A stretch of 53,867 nt of DNA, taken from positions 1-53,867 of the forward strand of contig JASBTS010000225.1 in NCBI GenBank assembly GCA_030148305.1, in the 5' to 3' direction. Positions 1-10,798 of this stretch are shown piece after piece. Each line of letters begins with the position of its first letter. Within the stretch, counting starts at the first letter, position 1. The stretch comes from Allomuricauda sp. Its GTDB lineage: Bacteria; Bacteroidota; Bacteroidia; Flavobacteriales; Flavobacteriaceae. A model generated the notes under the pieces. The model did not search any database, was not told the origin of the DNA, and saw only the letters and a list, made by a program, of their open reading frames with translations. Both the position numbers and the translations under genes were made by a program.

Positions 1-4
1 AACT

Positions 5-3000
5 TTGATCGTCAGCTACATTGGGTACAGGACGGTAGAAATCCCAATCAATAACCAAAGTACGATCAATGTGATCCTAGAGGAGGATGCCAATCGTTTG
101 GATGAGATTGTAGTAACAGGTTATGGATCGCAGGCCAAAAAGGACCTGACCGGTGCGGTCACCGTGGTAAACACTGATGAACTTAAATCAGTGCCCGCGA
201 CCACTTTTTCCCAACAGTTGCAAGGTAGGGCAGCCGGTGTCACAATCGTTAACGATGCCCGACCAGGTGGTGAGGCAACCGTGCGTATCCGTGGTTTCGG
301 AACATTGGGGAACAACGACCCCCTCTACATTATTGACGGTGTACCATCCCAACGCCAATCTAACCTGAACCCTAACGATATTGAATCATTGCAGGTATTG
401 AAAGATGCTTCTTCTGCTTCTATCTACGGTTCTAGGGCGGCCAACGGGGTTATCATCATCACTACCAAAAAAGGAAAAATGGGGAAACCCACTATTACCT
501 ATAATACGTACTATGGTATTCAGTCTCCTGCTAAAGATGCAGAGTCATTGAATGCTGAAGAACTTGGAAGATACTTGTATTTGGCCGATTTATATGCAGG
601 TAAGACCCCTAGTCATGGACAGTACACCTTTGGGCCTAACGGTGAGGTGACCATACCAGACTATGTTTTCCCAAGTGGAGCCAATGAGGGAGATCCAGGT
701 ACGGACCCAAGCCTTTATGCCTTGGAACCAGGTAATATTTATGCCATTACCCGTTCTGCCGATACCAATTGGTGGGATGCAGTAACAAGATCGGCGCCTA
801 TTCAAAGCCATAACATTTCTGCTTCAGGAGCAACAGAAGCTGCACGTTATGCCTTTAGTCTTGGTTATTTCTCTCAAGAGAGTATAATAAAGTTCGCTAG
901 CTATGATAGGGTGTCCTTGAGGGCCAATACCGAGTTTAGGACATTGAACAAAAAATTGACCATTGGGGAAAATTTCACGACTTCCTTTGATAACTTAAAA
1001 GGAAACGTTTCCAATGATGATGAGCAAAGCCCAGTTTCTGGTGCTTACAAACACCATCCATTACTTCCCATTTATGATATTGCCGGTAATTTTGCAGGTA
1101 GTAGGGGAGCCAACTTGGGGAACAACTTTAACCCATATGCACGACTATCTAGGGATCAGGACGATAGAAGATACGGTCTACGACTACTGGGGAATGCTTA
1201 TGCGAACTATGAGTTGATCCCTGGACTAGATTTACGTACCAGTTTTGGTGTGGATGCAAGGGTGCAAAGAGTTAAGAATTTGGACCGTCCACAGCCTGAA
1301 TATGTAGAAGGTAACTTTATTCGTAGTTCGGAAGCCAGAGAGCAATATGAATATCAGTGGACATGGACCAATACATTGACCTATGCCAAAACCTTTAATG
1401 AAGTTCATAATTTCAAGGCTTATGTGGGTGTGGAATCTATTCAACAGTTTGAAGAACGTTTTGAGGCCCGTCGTGAAAGATATGCTTTCGGGACCACCAA
1501 TATTTTGAGCTATTTGGATTTGGGTGATGCTACAACAGCGACCAACAGAGGATATGTATTCCAAGATTATTCCTTATGGTCGCAATTCGGTCAGTTGAAC
1601 TATGACTATGACGGAAAATATTTGGCCCAGGTTATCTTAAGGAACGATTCCTCTTCAAGATTCCAACAAGCCTCCAGAAGTGCATTCTTCCCTGCCTTTA
1701 GTTTAGGTTGGAGGATGTCCGATGAAAAATTCATGGATAATGTTACTTGGATCGATAACTTGAAACTTCGTTATGGTTGGGGTAAAACAGGTAACCAACA
1801 AATTGGGGACTATAATGCCTACACCACCTATCGTTCTGACATCTTAACTGGAGGTTATCCAATTGATGGTTCTACAGGTTCTCCACAGATTGGATTCGCT
1901 CCAAGAGCTTTCGGAAATCCAAATGCCAAGTGGGAGGCCACAACTTCTAATAACATCGGTATGGACTTGGTAATGTTGGACAATAAGTTGTCTGTTAACC
2001 TTGATGTTTGGAAAAGGGTTACTACCGACATGTTGATCAACGTTCCTGTTACGTATACAGCTGGACAAGCTGATGAACCTGCTTTCAACGTTGGGCAAAT
2101 GACCAACAAGGGTATCGATTTGGGAATCAGCTATGGAGATAAGAAAGGGGATTTTTCCTATGAGGTAAGTGCCAACATTTCTACTTACAAGAACAATGTT
2201 GATGCTCTAGAGGGAGAAAGCACTAGAATTTTTGGTCAAAGTAGAAGGATTCCGGCTTTGTCTATCACCGAAGCAGGTTCACCATTGTCTTCTTTCTACG
2301 GGTTCAAAACCTTGGGGATTTTCCAATCACAGGCTGAAGCTGATGCCTGGGCCCCTTATGGTGATTATAATGCGCCTGGTAAATTTAGGATTGCCGATAT
2401 TAACAACGACGGGGAAATCAACGATGATGACCGTACCATTATCGGTAGCCCACACCCTGATTTCACTTATGGTATCAATATTAATTTGAGCTATAAAAAC
2501 TTGGATTTGAACATCTTTGGTAACGGATCCCAAGGTAACGATGTGTTCAACTATGTAAGGTATTTTGCAGACTTCAACACTTTCCAAGGTAACAGAAGTA
2601 GAAGGGCACTTTACGATGCTTGGCAACCAACCAACCCAACAGCTGATCCTAGCACATGGGTAGCGGCCAATCCAGGTGCCACATCGCCTATTATGGATGC
2701 CAATGACCAGATCAGTAGTAGACCTTCTTCTTACTTGATCGAGGATGGTAGTTTCTTCAGGTTAAAGAATATTCAGTTGACCTATAACTTTCCTGAGAAA
2801 ATTATATCCACCATTGGTTTGGACAGGGCCCAAGTTTATGTGCAGGCACAGAACGTAGCTACCTTTACCAAATACACAGGTCTTAACCCCGAAGTTCAAT
2901 TGAGCAACGCGGATGACTCAAGAAGGAACCTAACTTTAGGTTATGATGGAGGTTCACAACCAGTGGCCAAAACAATAAGTTTGGGGCTAAATGTTACACT

Positions 3001-3007
3001 TAAATAA
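5..3007 (+). CDS. SusC/RagA-family TonB-linked outer membrane receptor (5' truncated by window edge)
   Basis: DEIVVTGYGSQAKKDLTGAV TonB-box/plug start, GFGTLGNNDPLYIIDGVP, LKDASSASIYGSRAANGVIIITTKKGK, C-terminal beta-barrel; SusD gene follows. Confidence 0.95.
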   Translation: MIVSYIGYRTVEIPINNQSTINVILEEDANRLDEIVVTGYGSQAKKDLTGAVTVVNTDELKSVPATTFSQQLQGRAAGVTIVNDARPGGEATVRIRGFGTLGNNDPLYIIDGVPSQRQSNLNPNDIESLQVLKDASSASIYGSRAANGVIIITTKKGKMGKPTITYNTYYGIQSPAKDAESLNAEELGRYLYLADLYAGKTPSHGQYTFGPNGEVTIPDYVFPSGANEGDPGTDPSLYALEPGNIYAITRSADTNWWDAVTRSAPIQSHNISASGATEAARYAFSLGYFSQESIIKFASYDRVSLRANTEFRTLNKKLTIGENFTTSFDNLKGNVSNDDEQSPVSGAYKHHPLLPIYDIAGNFAGSRGANLGNNFNPYARLSRDQDDRRYGLRLLGNAYANYELIPGLDLRTSFGVDARVQRVKNLDRPQPEYVEGNFIRSSEAREQYEYQWTWTNTLTYAKTFNEVHNFKAYVGVESIQQFEERFEARRERYAFGTTNILSYLDLGDATTATNRGYVFQDYSLWSQFGQLNYDYDGKYLAQVILRNDSSSRFQQASRSAFFPAFSLGWRMSDEKFMDNVTWIDNLKLRYGWGKTGNQQIGDYNAYTTYRSDILTGGYPIDGSTGSPQIGFAPRAFGNPNAKWEATTSNNIGMDLVMLDNKLSVNLDVWKRVTTDMLINVPVTYTAGQADEPAFNVGQMTNKGIDLGISYGDKKGDFSYEVSANISTYKNNVDALEGESTRIFGQSRRIPALSITEAGSPLSSFYGFKTLGIFQSQAEADAWAPYGDYNAPGKFRIADINNDGEINDDDRTIIGSPHPDFTYGININLSYKNLDLNIFGNGSQGNDVFNYVRYFADFNTFQGNRSRRALYDAWQPTNPTADPSTWVAANPGATSPIMDANDQISSRPSSYLIEDGSFFRLKNIQLTYNFPEKIISTIGLDRAQVYVQAQNVATFTKYTGLNPEVQLSNADDSRRNLTLGYDGGSQPVAKTISLGLNVTLK

Positions 3008-3028
3008 CGAAAACTAATGTTTACAGAA

Positions 3029-4783
3029 ATGAAAAAGATAATATCGACATTGCTTGGAACTCTTAGCTTGCTGGCTTTGGTACTAAGTTGTAACAACGAT
3101 TTTTTGGATCGACAGCCTCAAGGCCAGTTCAGTGAATCGGATGTTGCTACGCTTGATGGAGTAAATGGTCTTCTACTTGGTGCCTATACCATGGTGCCTG
3201 GGGGAGGCTTGGAAGGTCAGACATGGCATAATGACATTCAAAACTGGGTGTTTAATTTAGCTTCTGATGATGCATTGAAAGGAACCGATGCTGGTGACCA
3301 GCCAGAGCAGTCCTTTATTGAGGCATATGACTTCCAATCCTTCAATGTTCATATCCGTGACAAATGGAGAGGACTTTATAAAGGTGTAGCTGCTACCAAT
3401 AACGTCATCAAAACTTTGGAAAAAGTGGAGGATGCTACCGATGAGCAAAAACAAGAGATCATTGCTGAAGCTCGATTCTTAAGAGGATTGTTCCATTTTG
3501 AAGCTAGAAAAATGTGGAGAATGCCCACCTATATTAGCGATGAGAACTTTGATCTTAATGACCTTGAAAGCACCAAGATTCCGAATGACCGTGAGATATG
3601 GCCGTTCATTGAAGCTGATTTTGCTGCAGCTGCTGCCGTTTTGCCTGAGACACAAAGTGAAGTAGGAAGACCAACAAGTTGGGCCGCCAAAGCATTTTTG
3701 GCCAAGGCTAAAATGTATCAAGGATGGAATTCGGATGGTTCTGCCAATACTGCTAAATTGCAAGAAGCCAAGCCAATATTGGAGGATATCTTGAACAATG
3801 GACCTTTCTCTTTGATGGAAAAATACCAAGATAACTTCTTGGTGGCTACCAGAAACAATTCGGAATCCATTTTTGAAGTTCAGTACGCCATTAGCAGTGC
3901 AACAGGTGACGCGGCCAACAGAGGAATCGGACTTGCACATCCATACATCGATCCTTGGGGTTGTTGTGGATTTTACCAAGTTTCACAAAACTTGGTGAAT
4001 GCCTTTAAAACAGAAGGCGGATTGCCAATGTTGGATACCTTTGATGATGCAGATGTACCTTCTACGGTAGACCCTGTTACCACTTTATCTACATATACCG
4101 GAGCTTTGGATCCACGTATTGACCATTCTGTGGGTAGACCAGGTATCCTTTACAAAGGATTTAAGATTTATCAAACCGATTTTGTTCGGGACCTTACTTA
4201 TGCCGGACCATTTTTCAGTATGAAACATGTGGCCGAACCAGAAGCTTTTGGTCAAGGAGGATGGGGTAACTTATCAGCCAATAATTACCGACTTATGCGT
4301 TTGGATATGATTATACTTTGGTTGGCAGAGGTTGAAGTGGAAATAGGTGACTTGGAAGTTGCCAGAGGTTTGGTAAACCAAATCAGGGCCAGGGCCGCAA
4401 ACCCAGATGGCTTCGTACCTATGGCTACTCAAGGAGAGGAACGCAACGACTTCACCATCGTTGAAGGAACTCCTGCTGCCAATTATGAGATTTCCGAATA
4501 TACTACTGCATGGACAGATAAGGATGTAGCCAGACAAGCGGTACGCTTTGAGACTAGGTTGGAATTTTCTATGGAAGGACATCGCTTCTTTGATCTTCAG
4601 CGTTGGGGAATTGCTTCAAGTGTGTTGAACCAATACATACAAAGCGAATCACAACACAGAACTTATTTGTCCGGAAGATCTTTCCAGCAGAATAAAAATG
4701 AATTTTTCCCAATTCCTATCGAAGCCATCGACAGGTCTGTGAAAGATGGTGCGCCTACCTTAACACAGGATCCAGCGTACTAG
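3029..4783 (+). CDS. SusD/RagB-family nutrient-binding lipoprotein
   Basis: Lipobox-like LALVLSC, EARFLRGLFHFEARKMW, C-terminal RFETRLEFSMEGHRFFDLQRWG and FFPIPIEAID; ORF track start 3017, internal ATG at 3029 gives a cleaner signal peptide. Confidence 0.95.
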   Translation: MKKIISTLLGTLSLLALVLSCNNDFLDRQPQGQFSESDVATLDGVNGLLLGAYTMVPGGGLEGQTWHNDIQNWVFNLASDDALKGTDAGDQPEQSFIEAYDFQSFNVHIRDKWRGLYKGVAATNNVIKTLEKVEDATDEQKQEIIAEARFLRGLFHFEARKMWRMPTYISDENFDLNDLESTKIPNDREIWPFIEADFAAAAAVLPETQSEVGRPTSWAAKAFLAKAKMYQGWNSDGSANTAKLQEAKPILEDILNNGPFSLMEKYQDNFLVATRNNSESIFEVQYAISSATGDAANRGIGLAHPYIDPWGCCGFYQVSQNLVNAFKTEGGLPMLDTFDDADVPSTVDPVTTLSTYTGALDPRIDHSVGRPGILYKGFKIYQTDFVRDLTYAGPFFSMKHVAEPEAFGQGGWGNLSANNYRLMRLDMIILWLAEVEVEIGDLEVARGLVNQIRARAANPDGFVPMATQGEERNDFTIVEGTPAANYEISEYTTAWTDKDVARQAVRFETRLEFSMEGHRFFDLQRWGIASSVLNQYIQSESQHRTYLSGRSFQQNKNEFFPIPIEAIDRSVKDGAPTLTQDPAY

Positions 4784-4823
4784 AGAAATAATTTTTTATT
4801 TTTAGAGCTAGATGCCTAACAAT

Positions 4824-4859
4824 CAAAAGGCCATGATATCTTTTTATCACGGCCTTTTG
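4824..4859. terminator. Rho-independent-type hairpin after susD
   Basis: CAAAAGGCC-A-TGATA-TCTTTT-TATCA-C-GGCCTTTTG: near-perfect inverted repeat between susD and the VCBS gene. Confidence 0.7.
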
Positions 4860-4923
4860 AAATTAATGGAAATTGGAGATTTTACAGGGTCAAAGACCTA
4901 CACAACCGGCTAAACAAACAAAC

Positions 4924-7900
4924 ATGAAAAAATGTATCCCCCTTTTATTGCTTTCTATTTTATTTGGCTCATGCCATAAGGATACAATGCATTTATATAA
5001 ACAAAAGCTTGCCGATGATACAGGTATTCATTTTAATAACAAAATTGTGGAAACGGATAGTTTCAACATTCTTACAAGTGAATACATATTTAATGGTGGT
5101 GGAGTAGCTGTTGGGGATTTCAACAATGATGGCAAAAGTGACCTATTGTTCACCGGGAACCAAGTAGCCAATCAATTGTATTTGAACCAAGGGGATTTTA
5201 AGTTCAAGGAAGTTGGCAAAGAATCGGGCATAGGTGCAGAGGATAGATGGTGTACTGGTGTAGCGGTGGTAGATATTAACTTGGATGGCTGGCTCGATGC
5301 CTATATCTGCACGGCGATGAATAATGAAGGGGATCAAAGAAAAAACTTACTCTTCGTAAATCAGGGCCCCGATAAAAACGGAGTCCCCAAATTCCGTGAA
5401 ATGGCTTCGGAATATGGCATTGCTGATTCCAGCAATAGCATGAATGCCACTTTTTTTGATTACGACAAAGATGGTCTTTTGGACCTTTATGTGCTTAACA
5501 ACCAACAAGTACATACACTACCGACCAACTATCGCCCCAAAATAAATGACGGTACGGCCATAAGCAATGATAGACTGTACCATAACAATGGTGATGGGAC
5601 ATTTACCGATGTCACCTTGCAGGCTGGGATCGTTTATGAAGGTTTCGGGCTGGGACTTGCAATTTCAGATTTGAACTATGATGGGTGGCCAGATATTCAC
5701 GTAAGCAATGATTATTTGACCAATGACCTCCTCTACATCAACAATGGTGATGGTACTTTCACCAATAAAATAGAGGATTATATAAAACACCAAAGCAAGT
5801 TTTCCATGGGATCCGACATCGCGGATTATGACAACGATGGTTTCTTGGATATTATAACGTTGGACATGTTGGGGGAAACCAACCAACGTATGAAAACTAC
5901 AATAGGAAGCACCAATTATTTGGAGTATATCTTAAACGAAAGATATGACTACCAATATCAGTATATGCGTAACATGTTGCACAAAGGTTCCGATTCTGGA
6001 GGTAATTTTAGTGAGATCGGCCTTATGGCCGGAATTTCCAAAACAGATTGGAGCTGGGCACCACTTTTTATGGATGTGGACAATGATGGATTTCGTGACT
6101 TATTGATAACCAACGGGTTTCCAAGAGATGTTACGGACAGGGATTTCGGTGATTTTAGGTTAGGAGCCGCATCGTTTCTTAGCCCTGCCCAAATCCTCGA
6201 TTCCATTCCTGTGGTAAAAATTCCGAACTATGCTTACAGGAACAAAGGCGATTGGACCTTTGAAGAAGTTGGAACTTCATGGGGCTTGAATATCCCCTCC
6301 TTTTCAAACGGGGCTGCCTTTGCAGATTTGGATGGTGATGGCGATCTTGATTATGTGGTCAACAACATAAACGAAGAAGCATTTGTTTTTGAAAATCAGT
6401 CCGAAAAAGAAGCTTTTGGAAAGAATAATTCCCTTAGGATCCAGCTAAAGGGAAGCAAGGAAAATCCATTGGCCATCGGTACCAAAATATTGATCCACTA
6501 CGGGGATGATCAAAAACAATATTACCAGCATTATCTTAGTAGGGGGTACATGTCTTCCATAGAACCCATTGCCCATTTCGGTGTGGGTGGTAATAAAACG
6601 ATCACCAAGGTTGAAGTGGAATGGCCAGATGGCAAGTATAGTATTTTCAACAATGTGCCGGCCAATGAGTTGGTACAGTTGGATTATGAATCTGGTAAAA
6701 GTCAGGAGAATCCCGATATACTGGAAATGAAATCCAATTCTTTGGTAAAACCGATGGTATCTGAAATTTCAGGAAAGGTTGGAATCGACTACAGGCATAA
6801 AGAGCAGGATTATGTGGATTTCAACTCCCAGCAAAGGATCATACCACATAAATTAACACAGAACGGACCATGCCTTGTGGTAGGTGACATCAATGGGGAC
6901 ACATTCGAAGATGTTATCGTGGGAAGTTCTGCCGGCTATTCGCCGACTATATTATTTCAGGATGCAAATGGTAATTTTGTGGAAAGCCAAATGTTTTCGG
7001 ACAAACCGGAAATGGGTTACGAAGAGGTAGGTATGGAGTTGTTCGATATTGACAATGATGGTGACCTGGATCTTTACCTGGTTTCTGGCAGTAATGAATT
7101 TGCCGAAGGAAGTGAATTATATAACGACCGTATTTTGATCAATGATGGTAAAGGAAATTTTTCTGTCGACAAAAACAGAATGCCCCAAATAAATGCCAGT
7201 GGATCAGTGGTCAGGGCCATGGATTTTGACAACGATGGCTTTATGGACCTTTTTGTGGGTGGAAGAACCCCGGTGGGGAAATATCCAATGGCAGAAAGAA
7301 GTTTTTTGCTGAAAAATGACAATGGGGTTCTAAAGGATGTTACCCAAGAACTGGCCCCCGAACTGGTAAATGTGGGGATGGTTACTGATGCCATTTGGAC
7401 CGATTACGATAATGATGATAGACCTGACTTGGTAATCGTTGGTGAATTTATGCCCATTACATTTTTCAAAAATGTAAAAACCGCTTTTCAAAAGGTTGAA
7501 GAAACCGGATTGGAAGGCAAAGTGGGTTGGTGGGAATCCATTAAGGCCAAGGATATGGATGGCGATGGGGATATTGATTTTGTGGCAGGTAACCTGGGCA
7601 AGAACAATTTTTTTCAGCCTTCGGAAGATAGACCGGTACGTTTGGTAACGAAGGATTTTGATGCCAATGGAACCCAAGACCCTGTTTTCTTTGCTTATTT
7701 GAAAGATACTAAGGGAGAATATCAACCCTATCCTGTTAATTTTTGGGGCGATTTAAATTTACAGAGTCCACTTTTCAGGAAAAAATTCGATTACTTCCGG
7801 GATTATGCCGAAGCGTCTTTGAACACCTTGTTCAGTGAAGAGGAAATCAAAGATGCATTGACATTGGAGGGGAATTTTGATGAAAGTGTTTATATCGAGA

Positions 7901-8283
7901 ATCTTGGAAACGGGAAGTTTGTTTTTCATTCATTGCCCATAGAAGCACAGTTGGCTCCCTTGAATGATCTATTACTTACCGATGTAGATGGAGATGGAAA
8001 CATGGACATACTCGGAGTTGGCAACGATTTTGGCAATGAGACTTTTATTGGTAGGTACGATGCTTTCAACGGGGTATTCCTAAAAGGTGACGGTAAAGGA
8101 AAATTTGTTGCGGTGAAAACAAGCATCAGTGGTTTCATGGTGCCTGGTGATGCCAAAGCAATTGCCACGGTTAAAACCGCATCTGGCCCTAGTATGTTTT
8201 TTGTGACCCAGAACAAAGGAAAACTGTTGGTTTTCCGACAATTTTCTGACCTGGACAGAGACCTAAAAAGCACGCTCCAGTAA
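4924..8283 (+). CDS. VCBS/FG-GAP repeat lipoprotein with ASPIC/UnbV-like domain
   Basis: Repeated DxNxDGxxD motifs (GDFNNDGKSDLLFTGN, DYDKDGLLDLYV, DLDGDGDLDYV); GVGGNKTITKVEVEWPDGK is ASPIC/UnbV-like; lipobox LFGSC; start moved to ATG 4924. Confidence 0.88.
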   Translation: MKKCIPLLLLSILFGSCHKDTMHLYKQKLADDTGIHFNNKIVETDSFNILTSEYIFNGGGVAVGDFNNDGKSDLLFTGNQVANQLYLNQGDFKFKEVGKESGIGAEDRWCTGVAVVDINLDGWLDAYICTAMNNEGDQRKNLLFVNQGPDKNGVPKFREMASEYGIADSSNSMNATFFDYDKDGLLDLYVLNNQQVHTLPTNYRPKINDGTAISNDRLYHNNGDGTFTDVTLQAGIVYEGFGLGLAISDLNYDGWPDIHVSNDYLTNDLLYINNGDGTFTNKIEDYIKHQSKFSMGSDIADYDNDGFLDIITLDMLGETNQRMKTTIGSTNYLEYILNERYDYQYQYMRNMLHKGSDSGGNFSEIGLMAGISKTDWSWAPLFMDVDNDGFRDLLITNGFPRDVTDRDFGDFRLGAASFLSPAQILDSIPVVKIPNYAYRNKGDWTFEEVGTSWGLNIPSFSNGAAFADLDGDGDLDYVVNNINEEAFVFENQSEKEAFGKNNSLRIQLKGSKENPLAIGTKILIHYGDDQKQYYQHYLSRGYMSSIEPIAHFGVGGNKTITKVEVEWPDGKYSIFNNVPANELVQLDYESGKSQENPDILEMKSNSLVKPMVSEISGKVGIDYRHKEQDYVDFNSQQRIIPHKLTQNGPCLVVGDINGDTFEDVIVGSSAGYSPTILFQDANGNFVESQMFSDKPEMGYEEVGMELFDIDNDGDLDLYLVSGSNEFAEGSELYNDRILINDGKGNFSVDKNRMPQINASGSVVRAMDFDNDGFMDLFVGGRTPVGKYPMAERSFLLKNDNGVLKDVTQELAPELVNVGMVTDAIWTDYDNDDRPDLVIVGEFMPITFFKNVKTAFQKVEETGLEGKVGWWESIKAKDMDGDGDIDFVAGNLGKNNFFQPSEDRPVRLVTKDFDANGTQDPVFFAYLKDTKGEYQPYPVNFWGDLNLQSPLFRKKFDYFRDYAEASLNTLFSEEEIKDALTLEGNFDESVYIENLGNGKFVFHSLPIEAQLAPLNDLLLTDVDGDGNMDILGVGNDFGNETFIGRYDAFNGVFLKGDGKGKFVAVKTSISGFMVPGDAKAIATVKTASGPSMFFVTQNKGKLLVFRQFSDLDRDLKSTLQ

Positions 8284-8509
8284 AGGAAAAGAGCCTCAAA
8301 AAAAATCAATTTGATACAATATGGCATAGAGGATTAAAATTCATGAATTTGAAGATGTTTTACTTCAATTGATTGTGTTTTAAATCTTTAGATGCGCTAA
8401 ATTTATTCGAGTTAGTTTTATTATACTGTTGACTTGTCTCTAAAATTTACAAGTGGCGTAAAAGCTTAAAATTTTGAGTTAGTTGAGGTTTAATTCAAGT
8501 TTAGTTAAG

Positions 8510-8540
8510 GCAATGTTGTATTTTCAGCATTGCTTTTTTT
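8510..8540 (+). terminator. Hairpin plus T-run
   Basis: GCAATGTTG-TATTTT-CAGCATTGC followed by TTTTTTT. Confidence 0.6.
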
Positions 8541-8799
8541 GTGATATATCGAGTAAGTTTTGGTGCCTTACCGGAAATTTTAGTGCTACTAAAAATGGTG
8601 CTCGAATACCTTTAAAATTGGGTTTGATTAATAAAAAATAGGATATAAAAGAGATTAAATGATGGTAAAGCAATAAGGGAAATTTGCAACCATTTTCATA
8701 TAATAATGGTATCAGGATAAAACCCCTGAACAAGGAAAAGTAATTGCTTCACAAGTAAATTGCTTATTTTAGAACTAAACTAAACTAACTGACTCCACA

Positions 8800-10668
8800 A
8801 TGTCATTGAAAAATTCATTGATAATAATTCTCTTATTGACCTTTGCGCAAGTAGTTGGTCAAGAAAGGGCACCGACCCCGCCAATTGAAATGGAACCCTA
8901 TTTCAAGGCTATAAAAAAACTTGTTGATGATAAAAGTTTTCCTCGATTGGAAAGCCTCCTCGCCAATTGGGAACACGCCCAAGGCAAGGAAAGGGTGGAT
9001 GCTTGTTTTGAACTCTTCGTACACTATATTTTTAAATCAACAGAGATAGCAAAAAAGTATAACGATGAGGCATTTTCACTTTCAATGGAACTTGGATATG
9101 ATAGGGGATATTTAAGAGCTTCTTTGAACCAAGCTTATATCTTTTTTGTTCAAGGTGAATTTGATAAGGCAACAGATATTGTTGACCGGGTTGAAACAAA
9201 TGATAAGTGCCAATACTTCGCCAAGATAGAAGCGGACGCCGAAACACTTAAATCCTACATTTTTACCGAAAGAGGAGAATACGACTTGGCCTATGAGACA
9301 GCCTTGAACTTGTTGGAAAAGGGGGAGTCTCTAAAGAACCCGTATTGTATGATGCGGGCCTATTCCGCAATTTCCCACTTTTATCTCAGATTGGGCGAAT
9401 ACGACAAAGCACTTGAAAATTGTTTAAAAGGACTGGATTTCATATTGAAGTTGAAGGAAGTTCGGTTCATTTTTCCGAAGATAGATGAGATGGCCAGAAT
9501 GACCCATAAATTGGAAGGAAGTAAAAAAGCCCTTGCAATCTATGATTTTTATCTTGAGTTGGAGAAATCCATCCAGAGCCCAGGAAGTTATATTCAAAGT
9601 GTTGTATACATGAATATTGCTTCCATATATATAGAGGAATCGGACTTTGTGAATGCCAATGATTTTCTGTGGCGAGCACTTAACCTAATCGAAACCAATA
9701 ACTATAGATTTAGGAAACCGAGGGTTCATCTGCTGATTGCCGACATGTATCTAAAGCAGGGTGATAGCCTAAAAGCTAAAGAGGATTATTATAAGGCCTA
9801 TAATGCGGCAAAAGAGATTGACGCCTTTGATGTGATCAAGGAAGTGAGCAAATCCTTATCGTCTCTAAACCGAGCAATGGGGAATAAAAGGGAAGCTGAA
9901 TTTTTTTCTGATCTGTATCTCCGTGTCGGTGATTCCCTTTTTTCAATAGAATCGGAACAAAAGTTGAAAATTCTGGAGGCAAAAAGAAGGATATCTGAAA
10001 TTTCAAGACAAAAAGAAATATTGGAGATAAAGACAGAGTCGCAAGAAGAACGATATCGGTTTATGACAATCATATTTGTTCTCACTTTGGCCTTGGGGAT
10101 TATTGCAACATACTCATACTTTAGGGTAAAAAAGAAAAATAAACTACTCTATTTCAGAACTAAGGAACTGGCCGATGAAAAGCTGAACCAAAAGAAACTG
10201 GTTGCTATGGAAAAGGTAAAAAATCCTAGCGGTCAAATAGTGAAAGCAAGTTCGGGCAAGAACTATATGGATGAAGACATTAAAGAAATAATCCTTACCA
10301 AACTCAACAGATTGGAAGAGGAAGACTTTTTTCTTGACCCCAAATGTAGTCTTCGCAGCCTGTCCAATACATTGCAAACAAATCAAAAGTATCTTTCTCA
10401 GGTTATCAATCATGAGAAGAAATCCAATTTTAACAACTATATCAATGAACTGCGGATCAATCATTTATTGAATAAGTTGTTGGAGGACAAAGAATACCGG
10501 AATAGCAAGTTGACCTATATCGCAACAACGAGCGGGTTTAACAATTTGAATACTTTTTATTCTGCGTTTAAAAAGCGTTTGGGAATATTGCCTTCCTATT
10601 TTATTGAGAAATTGAATGAGGAAGACGAGTCGATTAATTGGCGGCCAAATGGGGAGACCGATGATTAG
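8800..10668 (+). CDS. TPR-repeat, single-TM, AraC-type HTH transcriptional regulator
   Basis: TPR-like helices, one TM segment (FMTIIFVLTLALGIIATYSYF), C-terminal AraC HTH (YIATTSGFNNLNTFYSAFKKRLGILPSYF). Confidence 0.85.
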   Translation: MSLKNSLIIILLLTFAQVVGQERAPTPPIEMEPYFKAIKKLVDDKSFPRLESLLANWEHAQGKERVDACFELFVHYIFKSTEIAKKYNDEAFSLSMELGYDRGYLRASLNQAYIFFVQGEFDKATDIVDRVETNDKCQYFAKIEADAETLKSYIFTERGEYDLAYETALNLLEKGESLKNPYCMMRAYSAISHFYLRLGEYDKALENCLKGLDFILKLKEVRFIFPKIDEMARMTHKLEGSKKALAIYDFYLELEKSIQSPGSYIQSVVYMNIASIYIEESDFVNANDFLWRALNLIETNNYRFRKPRVHLLIADMYLKQGDSLKAKEDYYKAYNAAKEIDAFDVIKEVSKSLSSLNRAMGNKREAEFFSDLYLRVGDSLFSIESEQKLKILEAKRRISEISRQKEILEIKTESQEERYRFMTIIFVLTLALGIIATYSYFRVKKKNKLLYFRTKELADEKLNQKKLVAMEKVKNPSGQIVKASSGKNYMDEDIKEIILTKLNRLEEEDFFLDPKCSLRSLSNTLQTNQKYLSQVINHEKKSNFNNYINELRINHLLNKLLEDKEYRNSKLTYIATTSGFNNLNTFYSAFKKRLGILPSYFIEKLNEEDESINWRPNGETDD

Positions 10669-10763
10669 CTGACCTGAAAGGGGGTGATCGTGGTATTCTT
10701 TGATTATCAGCTACGATTCTTAACAATTCAACCCAATCTCCCAATTCTTTAAGGTACAATACC

Positions 10764-10771
10764 TAACTTTG
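10764..10771 (+). promoter_or_regulatory. Candidate -7 element (TAACTTTG)
   Basis: Perfect TAnnTTTG directly upstream of ATG 10799 and overlapping the TTG used by the ORF track. Confidence 0.4.
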
Positions 10772-10798
10772 CCTCAACAAAACGAATCCTGGTATTCT

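Noticed and set aside
3479-3979. Long antisense ORFs (e.g. 3479-3979, 11986-12504, 16951-17427, 42430-42879, 46796-47275)
   Set aside because: They lie opposite well-supported genes and show no recognisable domains; typical shadow ORFs
4834-4850. TGATA...TATCA palindrome as an operator
   Set aside because: It is the inner stem of a longer terminator hairpin after susD, with the wrong spacing
10672-10733. TAGCTGA...TCAGCTA inverted repeat before ktrB
   Set aside because: Arms are short and far apart; no supporting context
10769-10798. TTG start for KtrB-like protein
   Set aside because: A perfect -7 element TAACTTTG overlaps it; ATG 10799 is more plausible
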